Assembly (NCBI RefSeq): GCF_016899755.1
Contig: NZ_JACJJC010000009.1
Span: 44,573 to 108,572, forward strand
From: Sutterella massiliensis
Lineage (GTDB): Bacteria; Pseudomonadota; Gammaproteobacteria; Burkholderiales; Burkholderiaceae_F
Direction of reading: 5' to 3'
Length of the DNA: 64,000 bases
Position 1 is the first letter of the stretch. The number at the start of each line of letters is the position of its first letter. Positions 52,649 through 61,598 of the stretch are shown piece after piece. A model generated the notes under the pieces. The model did no database searches, had not been told where the DNA came from, and saw only the letters and a program-made list of their open reading frames with translations. A program made the translations under genes and the position numbers.

Positions 52649-53703
52649 ATGACCGAAATGATGAAGACGGCCGTTCTGGTCGGTCCGGAAAAGCTTGAAA
52701 CGAAGTCTGTGCCCGTGCCTGAAATGAAGGCAGGCGACATTCGCATTCGCGTGTCCGCGTGCGGTGTTTGCGGCTCCGACATTCACATGTGGAAAACCGA
52801 GCACGGCTGGAACCCGAAGCACACAGGCGACTTCTGGATGGGGCACGAGTTCTGCGGGGTCGTAGAAGATCCGGGCACGAGTCACTTTAAAGCGGGCGAC
52901 CGCGTCGTCTTCTGGGCGAACCTCTACTGCGGCGAGTGCGACATGTGCCGCGCCGGTCTCGAGCACCTCTGCCGATCGGTGAACGGCACGAACTACATCG
53001 GTTTCGTCTGCTGCGGTGCTTATGCCGAGAAGTTTGTTGGTCCGGCGCGCCTTGCCTACAAGCTCCCCGACGCCGTGACGGATACGGACGCCGCGCTGAT
53101 CGATCCCCTCATGGTGGCCTATCACGCCGTTCGAAAGTCCGGTCTGAAGCTTCACGACAAGGTGCTCGTCGTGGGTTCGGGCATCATCGCGCAGATGATG
53201 GGTGAACTCGCCAAACGCGCCGGTGCGTCTTATGTCGCCATGTGAAGACGAACGACCGCAAACTTGCCAAAGCGCGCGAAGTCGGGGCCTTTGACGCTTA
53301 CCTTGACGGCAAGGCCGAGAATCGCCGTGAGATCTACGACGAAGCTTCGGGCGGGGGCTTTGACGTCGTATTCGAAGCCGTCGGATCGGCTTCGGCTCTG
53401 GCTGCATCGCTTGACGCCGTGAAGCCGGGCGGCACGGTTGTCACGGTGGGCAACACGATCGACGCGACAATTCCGATCGACATCAACCGCCTTGTGCTTC
53501 GCGAAACGCATTTGATCGGCAGCGTCTCCTGCACCCGCAAGGAATTCGAAGAGACGATCGATCTCATTGCCTCCGGAATGATTGATCCGAAGCGTTATGT
53601 CACCGATGTTGTCCCGATCGAGGACATGCAGCATGCGTTTGAGCGCCTCACGTCGCACACCGATCCGGTTCTGAAGATCGTGATGAAGCCCGATGCGGCT
53701 TGA
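52649..53703 (+). pseudogene. zinc-dependent medium-chain alcohol/polyol dehydrogenase, frameshifted
   Basis: Part 1 (52649-53245) has the catalytic zinc Cys in ACGVCGSDIH, MGHEFCG, and structural-zinc cysteines CGECDMCRAGLEHLC, then the Rossmann start VLVVGSGIIAQ. It ends YVAM then TGA. Part 2 (53242-53703) continues KTNDRKLAKAREVGAFDAYL, GGTVVTVGN to the normal C-terminus. Loss of one C in ATGTCGAAG to ATGTGAAG explains it. Part 2 could restart at GTG 53242, which overlaps the stop, but split halves of this fold are unlikely to work. SD AAGGAG precedes part 1. Confidence 0.8.
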
Positions 53704-53874
53704 GAATTGGGCGGGGAAGGGCGCAATCGCGCGTCAAAAGTGAATCAAAAGTGCGCATTGCGCCGATCAAACGATCGGCACCGGCAAAACGAAAGTCGGA
53801 TTCGACAATCGCGGCCGGTGCCGCACCTGCAAAATGGATGGCAGCAAACGTACGTTCGATAGGGAGCGTTGACC

Positions 53875-54864
53875 ATGGAATACAAGAAACTCGGCCGCAC
53901 CGGCCTCCTTGTGAGCCGCCTTTGTCTCGGCACCATGAATTTCGGCTGCGGCACCGATAAAGCCGCCGCGTTTGAGATCATGGACCGCGCTTTCGAGAGC
54001 GGCATCAACTTCTTCGATACGGCCGATGTCTACGGCGGCCCGCAGCGCCCGGACATTCCGCTCGGCTACGGCATCTCGGAAGAAATCATCGGCGAGTGGC
54101 TGCAGAGAAGCGGCAAGCGCGACGAAATCGTCCTTGCAACGAAGCTCTATCAGCCCATGATTCCCGGCCCGAACGGCGGCCGGCTTTCGGCTTATCACAT
54201 CCGAAAAGCGTGCGAAGACAGCCTCCGGCGCCTTAAAACAGACCACATCGATCTCTACCAGATGCATCACTTCGACCGCCTGACGCCGTGGGAGGAAATT
54301 TGGGAAGCGATGGAGGTGCTCGTGCGCCAGGGCAAAGTCATTTACACGGGGAGCTGCAATTTCCCGGGCTGGGGCATCGCCGCCGCGCAGGGCGAGGCCC
54401 GTCGGCGCAACTTCATGGGACTCGTGAGCGAACAGAGCCGCTACAGCCTTGCGTGCCGGGCGATCGAGCTCGAGGTCTTGCCTTCGGCACGCTGGCACGG
54501 ACTCGGCGTCATGACTTACAGTCCCTTGGACGGCGGCCTACTGGCGGGCGCACTCAAAAAAGCTGTCGCGGGTTCGCGTCGAGCGAAGCCTTCCCTTCCC
54601 ATTCGCGACCCGAAGTTTTACGAGCGCGTCGCCGCTTATGAAGCGCTTTGCGACGAAGCGGGTCTCGCGCCCGCCGATGTGGCGCAGGCTTGGGTGCTTG
54701 CGAATCCGGACGTCACGTGCCCGATCGTGGGACCGCGCACGATCGAGCAGCTCGAGAGCTCCATCAAGGGGATGGAAGTCAAGCTTTCGGCCGACCTGAT
54801 GGCGAAGCTCGACGAAATTTTCCCGGGCCCGGGCGGCGAAGCGCCCGAAGCGTACGCCTGGTGA
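53875..54864 (+). CDS. aldo/keto reductase
   Basis: 329 residues from ATG 53875, 8 nt after AGGGAG (a TTG two codons earlier is less likely). NFFDTADVYG holds the catalytic Asp and Tyr, VLATKLY the Lys, YQMHHFD the His. Reduces aldehydes or ketones with NADPH in the cytoplasm. The loop RPDIPLGYGISEEIIGEWL is longer than average. Second gene of the LysR-linked carbonyl cluster. Confidence 0.88.
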   Translation: MEYKKLGRTGLLVSRLCLGTMNFGCGTDKAAAFEIMDRAFESGINFFDTADVYGGPQRPDIPLGYGISEEIIGEWLQRSGKRDEIVLATKLYQPMIPGPNGGRLSAYHIRKACEDSLRRLKTDHIDLYQMHHFDRLTPWEEIWEAMEVLVRQGKVIYTGSCNFPGWGIAAAQGEARRRNFMGLVSEQSRYSLACRAIELEVLPSARWHGLGVMTYSPLDGGLLAGALKKAVAGSRRAKPSLPIRDPKFYERVAAYEALCDEAGLAPADVAQAWVLANPDVTCPIVGPRTIEQLESSIKGMEVKLSADLMAKLDEIFPGPGGEAPEAYAW

Positions 54865-54979
54865 GATTCAGGCCACAATAACGCTTGACCGAAGCACCGA
54901 CCGGCTGCGAGTGAAACAAACCGCGCCGGTTTCGGCTTGAGCGGCAAACAAGGAAAAACATCAGAACGGATAGAACGAG

Positions 54980-56020
54980 ATGAAAAAAAGCGCACTTTCG
55001 ATCGTCCTCGGGCTCTCGCTGGCCATCGGCTGGGTGAGCATGGCGGGCGCAGCCGAAGAAAAGCACTTCCCGGCGCCGACGACGCTGAGCCCGGAAATGT
55101 CTGCCTCCGTCACGGCCGCGCCGCCGCCCCTTTGGTTGAACGGGGTCGCCAAACCCGCCGACATCACGCCGATCGCAAAGGCCTATGCCGAGAGCGCCGC
55201 GAAGGCAGCGATCGACATGGCGGCGCGCTACGGCGTGAAGCTCGAAGAGACGACGCTCGGTGGCGTCCCCGCATGGGTTCTCACGCCCGCGAATCTCTCG
55301 TCTGAAAAGGCCGACAAGATCATCTTTCACATTCACGGCGGCGGCTACATTCTTGGCCACGGTGCGGCCGGCACGGGCGAAGCGATTCTGATGGCCGCGC
55401 ACGAAGGCTACAAGATCGTCTCTGTCGACTACCGCATGGCGCCCGAGCACCCGTACCCGGCCGCGATCGACGACGCCTTCAAGGCCTACCGCGCGCTTCT
55501 CGAAAAGGTGCCCGCGAAGAACATCGCGGTTTTCGGGACGTCGACGGGGGGCGCCATGACGCTCATTCTCGGGATACAGGCGGCCGAGGCGGGTGTCGAC
55601 ATGCCCGCTGCGCTCATTTCGGGAACGCCCTGGTCGGATATGGACAAGGTCGGCGACACGTACTATACGAACGAGCATGTCGACAACATCCTCGTAACCT
55701 ACGACGGCCTCATCAAGAGTGCTGTTGAAGCTTATGCAGGGAAGAACGACCTCAGAGACCCGCACATTTCGCCCGTTTATGCCGACGAAAAGATCCTCGC
55801 GAAATTCCCGCCGACGCTCCTCGTTTCGGGTACGCGCGACCTTTTTCTGAGCAACACCGTGCGCATGCACGAGCGGCTTCTTCTCGCCGACGCCCACGCG
55901 GAGCTCATCGTCTACGAGGCGATCTCGCACGCGCAGTACTACTTGAATGAAAAAGCGCCCGAAACGCGCAAGCACTACCGGCTTCTCGGGAAGTTCCTTG
56001 AGCGCACGCTTCTCAAGTAA
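54980..56020 (+). CDS. exported alpha/beta-hydrolase (HSL-family esterase)
   Basis: 346 residues with signal peptide SALSIVLGLSLAIGWVSMAGA, so periplasmic. FHIHGGGYILG is the oxyanion-hole motif of hormone-sensitive-lipase relatives. The nucleophile elbow is FGTSTGGAM (usually GDSAGG), with Asp in SGTRDLF and His in ISHAQYYL completing the triad. Hydrolyses short acyl esters. Its place among dehydrogenases suggests it releases an alcohol or carbonyl substrate for them (inference). Confidence 0.85.
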   Translation: MKKSALSIVLGLSLAIGWVSMAGAAEEKHFPAPTTLSPEMSASVTAAPPPLWLNGVAKPADITPIAKAYAESAAKAAIDMAARYGVKLEETTLGGVPAWVLTPANLSSEKADKIIFHIHGGGYILGHGAAGTGEAILMAAHEGYKIVSVDYRMAPEHPYPAAIDDAFKAYRALLEKVPAKNIAVFGTSTGGAMTLILGIQAAEAGVDMPAALISGTPWSDMDKVGDTYYTNEHVDNILVTYDGLIKSAVEAYAGKNDLRDPHISPVYADEKILAKFPPTLLVSGTRDLFLSNTVRMHERLLLADAHAELIVYEAISHAQYYLNEKAPETRKHYRLLGKFLERTLLK

Positions 56021-56273
56021 GCGAAGAAGGCTGTGCGGCAAAAGGGGGACTGTGTCGGCTTTCTCGCGAAAAGAGAGCTGCGTCTTTCGTTTCCGGGCGG
56101 CTTCCCGCATGAGACGAAATGCGCAAGGATGCGGCGCTATCGAGCAAATGCCTGACGAAGAGCCAGTGCACTATTGACGGCAAGCATCGGGCGCTCGGCA
56201 TCTGCGGCCGGAGCCGACAAACGACAACACCCCAAACATCACCGATTCATTTAAAAACGCGAGGAAAACAAAC

Positions 56274-57443
56274 ATGCTCGGCAACTTTACATACTGCAAC
56301 CCGACGAAACTCTATTTCGGCGACAAGTCCCTCGAGAACCTTGACGCCGAACTCGCCAAATACGGCCCCAACGTGGCGCTTGTATACGGCGGCGGATCCG
56401 TCAAGAAGTCGGGCCTCTACGATCAGGTGATCGAAATTCTGAAGCGCTGCGGCAAGAACGTCGCCGAAATCGAGGGCGTGATGCCCAATCCGACGCTCAA
56501 GAAACTGCGCGAAGGCATCGAAATCGCCCGCGCTGCGAAGGTTGACTTTATTCTCGCCGTTGGCGGCGGCTCGGTCTGCGACTACTCGAAGGCGCTCGCC
56601 GTTTCCGTCAATTGCGACGACGATCCCTGGGAGAAGTATTACGTCCGCTTTGAGGAACCCACCTGCGAAATCGTCCCGGTGGGCTGCATCCTCACGATGC
56701 CAGGCACCGGTTCCGAAATGAACGCGGGTGCAGTCATCACGCACGACGTCACGCGCCAGAAGATCGGTCACGTCTTTGCGGACGAAGCCGTGATGCCGCG
56801 CTTTGCGATTCTCAATCCGCTCTATACGCTCACGCTCCCGAAGCGCCAGATGGTTGCGGGCATCTACGACATCTTCAATCATATCTGCGAGCAGTACTTC
56901 TCGGGCGAAGACGATTCGACGAGCGACTACCTGAGCGAAGGCCTCATGCGCTCGCTCATCCACTCGAGCCGCATCGCGAACGCCGACCCCAACAATTACG
57001 AAGCGCGCTCGAACATCATGTGGACGGCCACCTGGGCCCTCAATACGCTCATCTCCCGCGGCAAGACCACGGACTGGATGGTGCATATGCTCGGCCACGC
57101 CGTGGGCGGCCTCACGGACGCGACGCACGGGATGACGCTCGCGGCGGTCTCCCACGCCTACTACAGCCACATCATGCCGTACGGGCTCCCGAAATTCCGC
57201 CGATTTGCCGCAAACGTCTGGGACATCAACGTTGAAGGGATGACCGACGAAGAAGCCGGGAAGGCGGGTCTCGCGGCAATGGAAGCGTGGATGCGCGAAC
57301 TGGGCCTCGCCATGAAGACGTCCGAACTCGGCTTCACAGCCGACATGGTCGAAAAGGCCGCAGACTACACGATCGTTCTGAAGGGCGGCTACAAGGTACT
57401 GACCCGCGAAGAAATCGTCGAAATCTTCAAGACGAGCCTCTGA
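56274..57443 (+). CDS. iron-containing alcohol dehydrogenase (BdhA/YqhD type)
   Basis: 389 residues. GGGSV near 39 and VGGGSVCDYSKALAV bind the NAD(P) phosphates; PGTGSEMNAGAVI is the family signature. Iron ligands are Asp in GIYDIFNHICEQYF with its His, then HMLGHAVGG and HGMTLA. Reduces aldehydes to alcohols or the reverse. GAGG precedes the ATG. Last gene of the cluster. Confidence 0.9.
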   Translation: MLGNFTYCNPTKLYFGDKSLENLDAELAKYGPNVALVYGGGSVKKSGLYDQVIEILKRCGKNVAEIEGVMPNPTLKKLREGIEIARAAKVDFILAVGGGSVCDYSKALAVSVNCDDDPWEKYYVRFEEPTCEIVPVGCILTMPGTGSEMNAGAVITHDVTRQKIGHVFADEAVMPRFAILNPLYTLTLPKRQMVAGIYDIFNHICEQYFSGEDDSTSDYLSEGLMRSLIHSSRIANADPNNYEARSNIMWTATWALNTLISRGKTTDWMVHMLGHAVGGLTDATHGMTLAAVSHAYYSHIMPYGLPKFRRFAANVWDINVEGMTDEEAGKAGLAAMEAWMRELGLAMKTSELGFTADMVEKAADYTIVLKGGYKVLTREEIVEIFKTSL

Positions 57444-57476
57444 TGTAGCCCGGCGGCTGAAGTCCGACGCATGAAA

Positions 57477-57515
57477 AACCGGCAGGGACGCATTTGCCTC
57501 TCTGCCGGTTCTTTT
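57477..57515 (+). terminator. terminator of the dehydrogenase cluster
   Basis: AACCGGCAG and CTGCCGGTT pair over 9 bp and are followed by CTTTT. Confidence 0.8.
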
Positions 57516-57597
57516 ATGGTGCGCGAAAACGCTCAGGCTGCGCAGAAGAACGAAATCGGGCGTTTAGACGGACGGAATGAAAAGGCGTCAGGCTTTG

Positions 57598-57996
57598 TCA
57601 TTCCATCTTCCAGCGAACATGCGCCGGGGCACCGCTAGCCGTGAGGTCGCCCGCTTTGACGCCGCGGAAAGCGTTTTCGCGTGCGACGCCCGCGTCGATC
57701 GCTTTTTTGAGCTTCTCGAGCGCGGCAGCGTCTTCGTTTTTGATTGTCACCTTGAACGCGGCGTCGGTTGCGATGGCGTTCACGGTGCTCCCGCCATTAA
57801 AGTCGCTCACGACCGCTTCGGGGAGCGCCTTTTCGATTTCACGGATGGCGTTGGCAGCGGCGTGCACGGCGTTCGTGTTGCCGTAAGAACCGTAAGAGTG
57901 GCCGCCCGGCGCCGAGATCGAAACGGTGTGGGTGCCGGCAAAGGCCGTGCCCGCAGCAAGGAGGGCACAGAAAGCAAGCGAATGATGAAACTTCAT
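57598..57996 (-). CDS. secreted stand-alone M20 peptidase dimerisation domain
   Basis: 132 residues. Signal peptide SLAFCALLAAGTAFA, then about 110 residues (SISAPGGHSYGSYGNTNAVH, AANAIREIEKALP, GGSTVNAIATDAAFKVTI) that match only the dimerisation domain found inside M20 peptidases. No zinc ligands are present, so it cannot be a peptidase. SD AAGGAG overlaps the stop of the upstream M20 fragment. The gene has proper start, signal and stop, suggesting it may be expressed; function unknown. Confidence 0.7.
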   Translation of the reverse strand: MKFHHSLAFCALLAAGTAFAGTHTVSISAPGGHSYGSYGNTNAVHAAANAIREIEKALPEAVVSDFNGGSTVNAIATDAAFKVTIKNEDAAALEKLKKAIDAGVARENAFRGVKAGDLTASGAPAHVRWKME

Positions 57997-58006
57997 GGCG
58001 AACTCC

Positions 58007-58428
58007 TTACTTGTACATTTCTTCCGTCGTGCGCGGACCGATCGGTCCGAGGGCGGGTTCGACCGTCTTGCCGTCGGCCGTGTTGTAGCCTGCAGCGAGG
58101 AGTCCCATCATGATGAGGCGGTAGACGCGCTTGCTTTCGGCTTCGCCGTTGCCGGGAATGCCCCATTCGTACCAGGTGTGTCCGCCCTGCGATGTTGCCG
58201 TGGTGCCGACGGCGATGTTGATGGTCGGGATCCCGATCGCGGCCGGAACGTTGTCGTTCAAGGACTGCGCTTCGAGCGGCAAGTCTTTGCGCTCGTCAAT
58301 GCCGAGAAGCTTCGCCGTTTCCCAATGCGCCTGAATGATCGGGTCGTTGAGGTTCTTTCGAACACCAGCAGGACGATCGCCGAACCAGACGAGCTCCATT
58401 TCGAGCGCGCCCTTGTCGCCCGTCTTGA
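58007..58428 (-). pseudogene. M20 peptidase, C-terminal catalytic fragment
   Basis: The frame reads KTGDKGALEMELVWFGDRPA, then SLNDNVPAAIGIPTINIAVG and GGHTWYEWGIPG: the last catalytic segment of an M20 peptidase, with the final zinc His. Everything before it, including the other metal ligands and the dimerisation domain, is missing. The likeness ends exactly where PAAR likeness begins on the other strand (58428/58429). Confidence 0.7.
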
Positions 58429-58695
58429 GTAGGAGACACGTGCACGGGACACGGCAATTTCCCGCCTAGAACCTGCGATTCAGGATCTTCAAACGTTTTT
58501 GTGAACGGCATTGCCGTTACGCGGCAGGGCGACCACTGGGTTACGCACTCGAACGGCGACTCGAGCCACGACGGGACGCTCGCAGGCGGATCGGGAACGG
58601 TGTACGCGAACGGAAAGCCCGTCGCACGCATCGGCGACATGATTTCCTGCGGAAGTGCAGTGTCGAAGGGGTCTCAAAACGTTTTTGCGGGTTGA
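58429..58695 (+). pseudogene. PAAR spike-tip protein lacking its first residues and start codon
   Basis: The frame reads VGDTCTGHGNFPPRTCDSGS, SNVFVNGIAVTRQGDHW, GSGTVYANGKPVARIGDMIS and ends SQNVFAG, a complete PAAR domain except for the first 6 or so residues. TGA precedes codon 1 and the first usable start is GTG 58501, which would drop a third of the domain. PAAR proteins cap VgrG spikes of type VI secretion and carry effectors. Its stop overlaps the next gene. Confidence 0.75.
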
Positions 58696-59954
58696 ATGCG
58701 GAAAATGCGCCCGAAGCCGTCAGCCTCGGATCATCAGAATGGATTTCATTGAAACGAAATCACGGGGAATCCTTCACGATGAACGCGGTAGAGGCGGCAG
58801 GACTGACCAAGAGGCTCTTTGAGGCCAAGCGCGAACTGCAGACGGCCGGAGCCGTCACGCGCATCGCCATTACGGGAACCATCCTTGAACTGCGCAAAAA
58901 ACTCGGCGCATGGAAGCGGGTACAAGCTGTTTTGGATCGGCTGGCGGCCAATCCATTCGACGAAAGCAAAAACCTGAAGCCCGCCGAATACGTCGAACAG
59001 GTGAAGGCGTGGCTTCCCGATTCACTGATCTGCTTTAAGAAGGCGGAAGCCGGAAACGCCAAGGGAATTGCGCATGCGCTCGCCGAAGTTCTAGGGCGTT
59101 ATCCGGAGTTGGCAAACTCTTCGGAAATGAAATTGCTTGGGACCGGAGCAGAGCTCCTGGCAGAAAGAAAAAAGCAGTTCGACGAAATCGAGAGGAGAGT
59201 CGATGAAATGATGAAGACTGCGGATGTCAGCCGTTATCAACGCTTCGCAGCGGCCAAATTCGATGGCACAATTCATGACGCCATTCAGTATCGCAGGTGG
59301 AGGTGTTACGGAAATTACAACTTGACTATGGAGTTGGCGAAAAATTACGGCGTCCAAAACGACAAAAGAATCAAGGCTTATGTAAAGGACAGTAGTGAGG
59401 TCACGCCTGAATTTCTAACAATTCTCCGAGAAGTTTACGTGCGCGCATATGCAAAATCGCAGTACTTTAACGAGCTCAAATACACGAATCCAAAAATTCT
59501 CAAACCAGAAGTTTCCATTCCAAAGTTCAGGGGGATGGATAAATCAGAACGCGCATATGCCTATTGTGCTTATGGTTATGGCGTCATAATGACGAGCCAC
59601 TTCAGGAAGAATTTGACCAATAGCGTCAAACGTGATGAATCGGAGAGCTTTCACCCTCAAGGAACTTTGGGACCGGATAGCCAATCCGATGCGGCGCGCA
59701 GCGTTATCGCTCACGAACTGGGCCATTCCATGGATGCCATGCTGAATTTGCAATACAACGCTGAGATTTTGGATTTGTGGAAAACTCACAAAAAGACGAT
59801 GCGTGATGATTTGAGCAGGTATGCGGGAACTAACGTCAAGGAAATGATTGCCGAGGCGTTCAGTGAATACATGCTGAGCAAGGCCCCGAGGCCGTTAGCG
59901 CAGAAGATTGGGCAAATCATCGATAATGAATGCGCCCGCCGTTTTGGGGAATGA
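58692..59954 (+). CDS. putative zinc metallopeptidase T6SS effector
   Basis: 420 residues from TTG 58692, which overlaps the PAAR stop (TTGA); ATG 58779 is the alternative, giving 391. The C-terminus holds HELGHSMDAM (zinc motif HEXXH at about 341-345) and, 40 residues on, EMIAEAFSEYML with a likely third Glu ligand, a zincin arrangement. No signal peptide. The N-terminal half is helical, without known family. GC content falls inside this gene, pointing to foreign origin. Linked to PAAR and to an acidic protein, hence effector; target unknown. Confidence 0.6.
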   Translation: MNAENAPEAVSLGSSEWISLKRNHGESFTMNAVEAAGLTKRLFEAKRELQTAGAVTRIAITGTILELRKKLGAWKRVQAVLDRLAANPFDESKNLKPAEYVEQVKAWLPDSLICFKKAEAGNAKGIAHALAEVLGRYPELANSSEMKLLGTGAELLAERKKQFDEIERRVDEMMKTADVSRYQRFAAAKFDGTIHDAIQYRRWRCYGNYNLTMELAKNYGVQNDKRIKAYVKDSSEVTPEFLTILREVYVRAYAKSQYFNELKYTNPKILKPEVSIPKFRGMDKSERAYAYCAYGYGVIMTSHFRKNLTNSVKRDESESFHPQGTLGPDSQSDAARSVIAHELGHSMDAMLNLQYNAEILDLWKTHKKTMRDDLSRYAGTNVKEMIAEAFSEYMLSKAPRPLAQKIGQIIDNECARRFGE

Positions 59955-59955
59955 G

Positions 59956-60351
59956 ATGGAAGACGATTTTGACGATCTGATGGACGATGGCGATCCGGAA
60001 ATGACCGAAGACGAACGGTGGGAGGAAGAGTACGGGACTCGGCAGGACTGGCTCGAAGACAAAGACTCCCCCATGGCGAAGAGCTTTACGGACGCCTACA
60101 AGGCCTTCCTAGCTAATGACTGTATCGGCATTTTGAGCTACGAAGAAGCTAAGGAAGAATATAAAAGACAATCTGGACGGCCTCCGGAGTTGATCGAAGA
60201 ATGCCCCGAGATTGAGTGGGTGGAGCGTCAGCGCCAAGAGATTCGCGAGTGGCTGAAGTCCGTGAAGGCAACGCCCGAGCAGGTGGCTGAAATGGAGGTC
60301 TACATTCGAAAGAATCTCCCGTTCGAGCCGTGGCTCCAGATGGCCTACTGA
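59956..60351 (+). CDS. acidic small protein, candidate immunity protein
   Basis: 131 residues starting 1 bp after the metallopeptidase stop, SD GGGGA. The first 40 residues are extremely acidic (EDDFDDLMDDGDPEMTEDER), the rest is helical and Trp/Glu-rich. No family recognised. Position, coupling and acidity fit an immunity protein for the upstream effector (inference). Confidence 0.5.
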   Translation: MEDDFDDLMDDGDPEMTEDERWEEEYGTRQDWLEDKDSPMAKSFTDAYKAFLANDCIGILSYEEAKEEYKRQSGRPPELIEECPEIEWVERQRQEIREWLKSVKATPEQVAEMEVYIRKNLPFEPWLQMAY

Positions 60352-60358
60352 TCAAAAA

Positions 60359-60379
60359 AAGCCCCGCAAGTCGGGGCTT
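60359..60379. terminator. hairpin after the immunity gene
   Basis: AAGCCCCG-CAAGT-CGGGGCTT is a perfect stem. The A run before it makes it a strong terminator on the minus strand; on the plus strand the T run is missing. Confidence 0.65.
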
Positions 60380-60607
60380 CGGCATATTTGAACGATCTAA
60401 TTCTGTTTTTGGAAAACGCCTTGATGGGTAGGCGCACGGAATCCGCAGAATTTCTCCATAGAGCCAGAACGGAGGGATTCGATGGATTCGTACATGTTGC
60501 TTCGGCGCCTCTTTCTGAATACATGTGCACTTGATTCGGTGGCAACGTATGCTGAGTTGCAGCCTTATTTTGACTGACTTAAACGCAGAGAGAAAATTTC
60601 CAGTGTC

Positions 60608-61093
60608 TTGAAGGATTTCGTAAATGATCGACTTTATGGGCGATCATACACGCTGCAGATGAAAAATGATGATGGGAGCGAAGAGATCATTTCCTTTGAT
60701 GTAAAGGGTTCACTCCGAACGGAACCATTCAGTACGATCAGCATGCTCTCGGCTGAAGAAATGTACGCTGTTGCGAAATACATTCTTATAGCTTTATCGC
60801 AACTTGATGAAATTCTGATGCATGGACGTAAAACCAGGATGGTTGAACGAGATCCGAATCATAAAAAACATGCGGGTGCGAAATTTGTATATTCGCTTCA
60901 CCCCGTGAAAGACGAAGAATCGGGGAAAAAGTTTCCCGCATTAGCTGAGATCCTTTTGCCAACATCAGGAGCCAATGAGGTATATCAGCTCAATGTAAAA
61001 GGTAGCGGTACATTCAACGGCCGAGTTAAGCGCCTTAAAGGGGCGTTTTCAGTCTCGCCAGATGCAGTTATTATCCGAATGGCCGAAGGATAA
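60608..61093 (+). CDS. hypothetical protein
   Basis: 161 residues from TTG 60608; ATG 60659 is an alternative and neither has a strong ribosome site. Low GC compared with neighbours. Contains DVKGSLRTEPFSTISMLSAE, a hydrophobic helix (MYAVAKYILIALSQL) and a beta-rich C-terminus (GSGTFNGRVKRLKGAFSV). No family recognised. It lies in the accessory region and could be another effector, immunity or plasmid-type protein. Confidence 0.45.
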   Translation: MKDFVNDRLYGRSYTLQMKNDDGSEEIISFDVKGSLRTEPFSTISMLSAEEMYAVAKYILIALSQLDEILMHGRKTRMVERDPNHKKHAGAKFVYSLHPVKDEESGKKFPALAEILLPTSGANEVYQLNVKGSGTFNGRVKRLKGAFSVSPDAVIIRMAEG

Positions 61094-61598
61094 AAAAATA
61101 GCGCCAACCCTCACCTTTTCCCCGCGCGGTCCAGTTTTTGAGTTGACGCCCTACGGTTCGAGTCAGCACCACATTTGGCAATCGCGGGCTCCCAGATGAA
61201 ATCCGGGGGATTGCGGCCTTCATTACCCTCGAACTTTCGTTTCTATAGGCGATTTTACATCACGGGGTGGTGGGGCTCAATAGGCTCGGAATTTTCTTTC
61301 CAAAGCGTGTTCAACGGCTTGCAGTTCTTGAGGAAACAGAGTGACGCCCCACATTGGGATCAAAGAAGACGCCACTCCTCACTTGGCCGCGAGCAACCTC
61401 AGATTTTGGAATGGCGTCCTATGGCTCAAGTCGGTACTACTTTAACGGTGTCTCGCCCTTAATCCAGTAGCCCTCAGTTGCCTTGAGCTTTCGTTTTCTA
61501 ACTTCCGTATTACCGTAGATCGCCCATCAGGGAAAACGGCGCGATTTCGGGCATGGGCCTAATCCGAAAATTGAGAGGTCAACTTTGAGGTACCTCTC
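61094..61598. repeat. non-coding stretch with diverged direct repeats
   Basis: 61144-61172 and 61412-61440 align over 29 bp with 8 differences, all transitions. A second pair, 61224-61242 and 61479-61496, has one gap and otherwise only transitions. Shorter TGACGCC-like blocks occur between. I see no gene or known RNA. Confidence 0.5.
61573..61598 (+). promoter_or_regulatory. hairpin abutting a start codon
   Basis: GAGAGGT (61573-61579) pairs with ACCTCTC (61592-61598), and ATG 61599 follows at once. The probable SD, GAGG (61587-61590), lies in the loop. Confidence 0.4.

Noticed and set aside
61175..61462. 95-codon frame in the repeat region
   Set aside because: No ribosome site, odd composition, and it crosses the diverged repeats; I treat it as non-coding.
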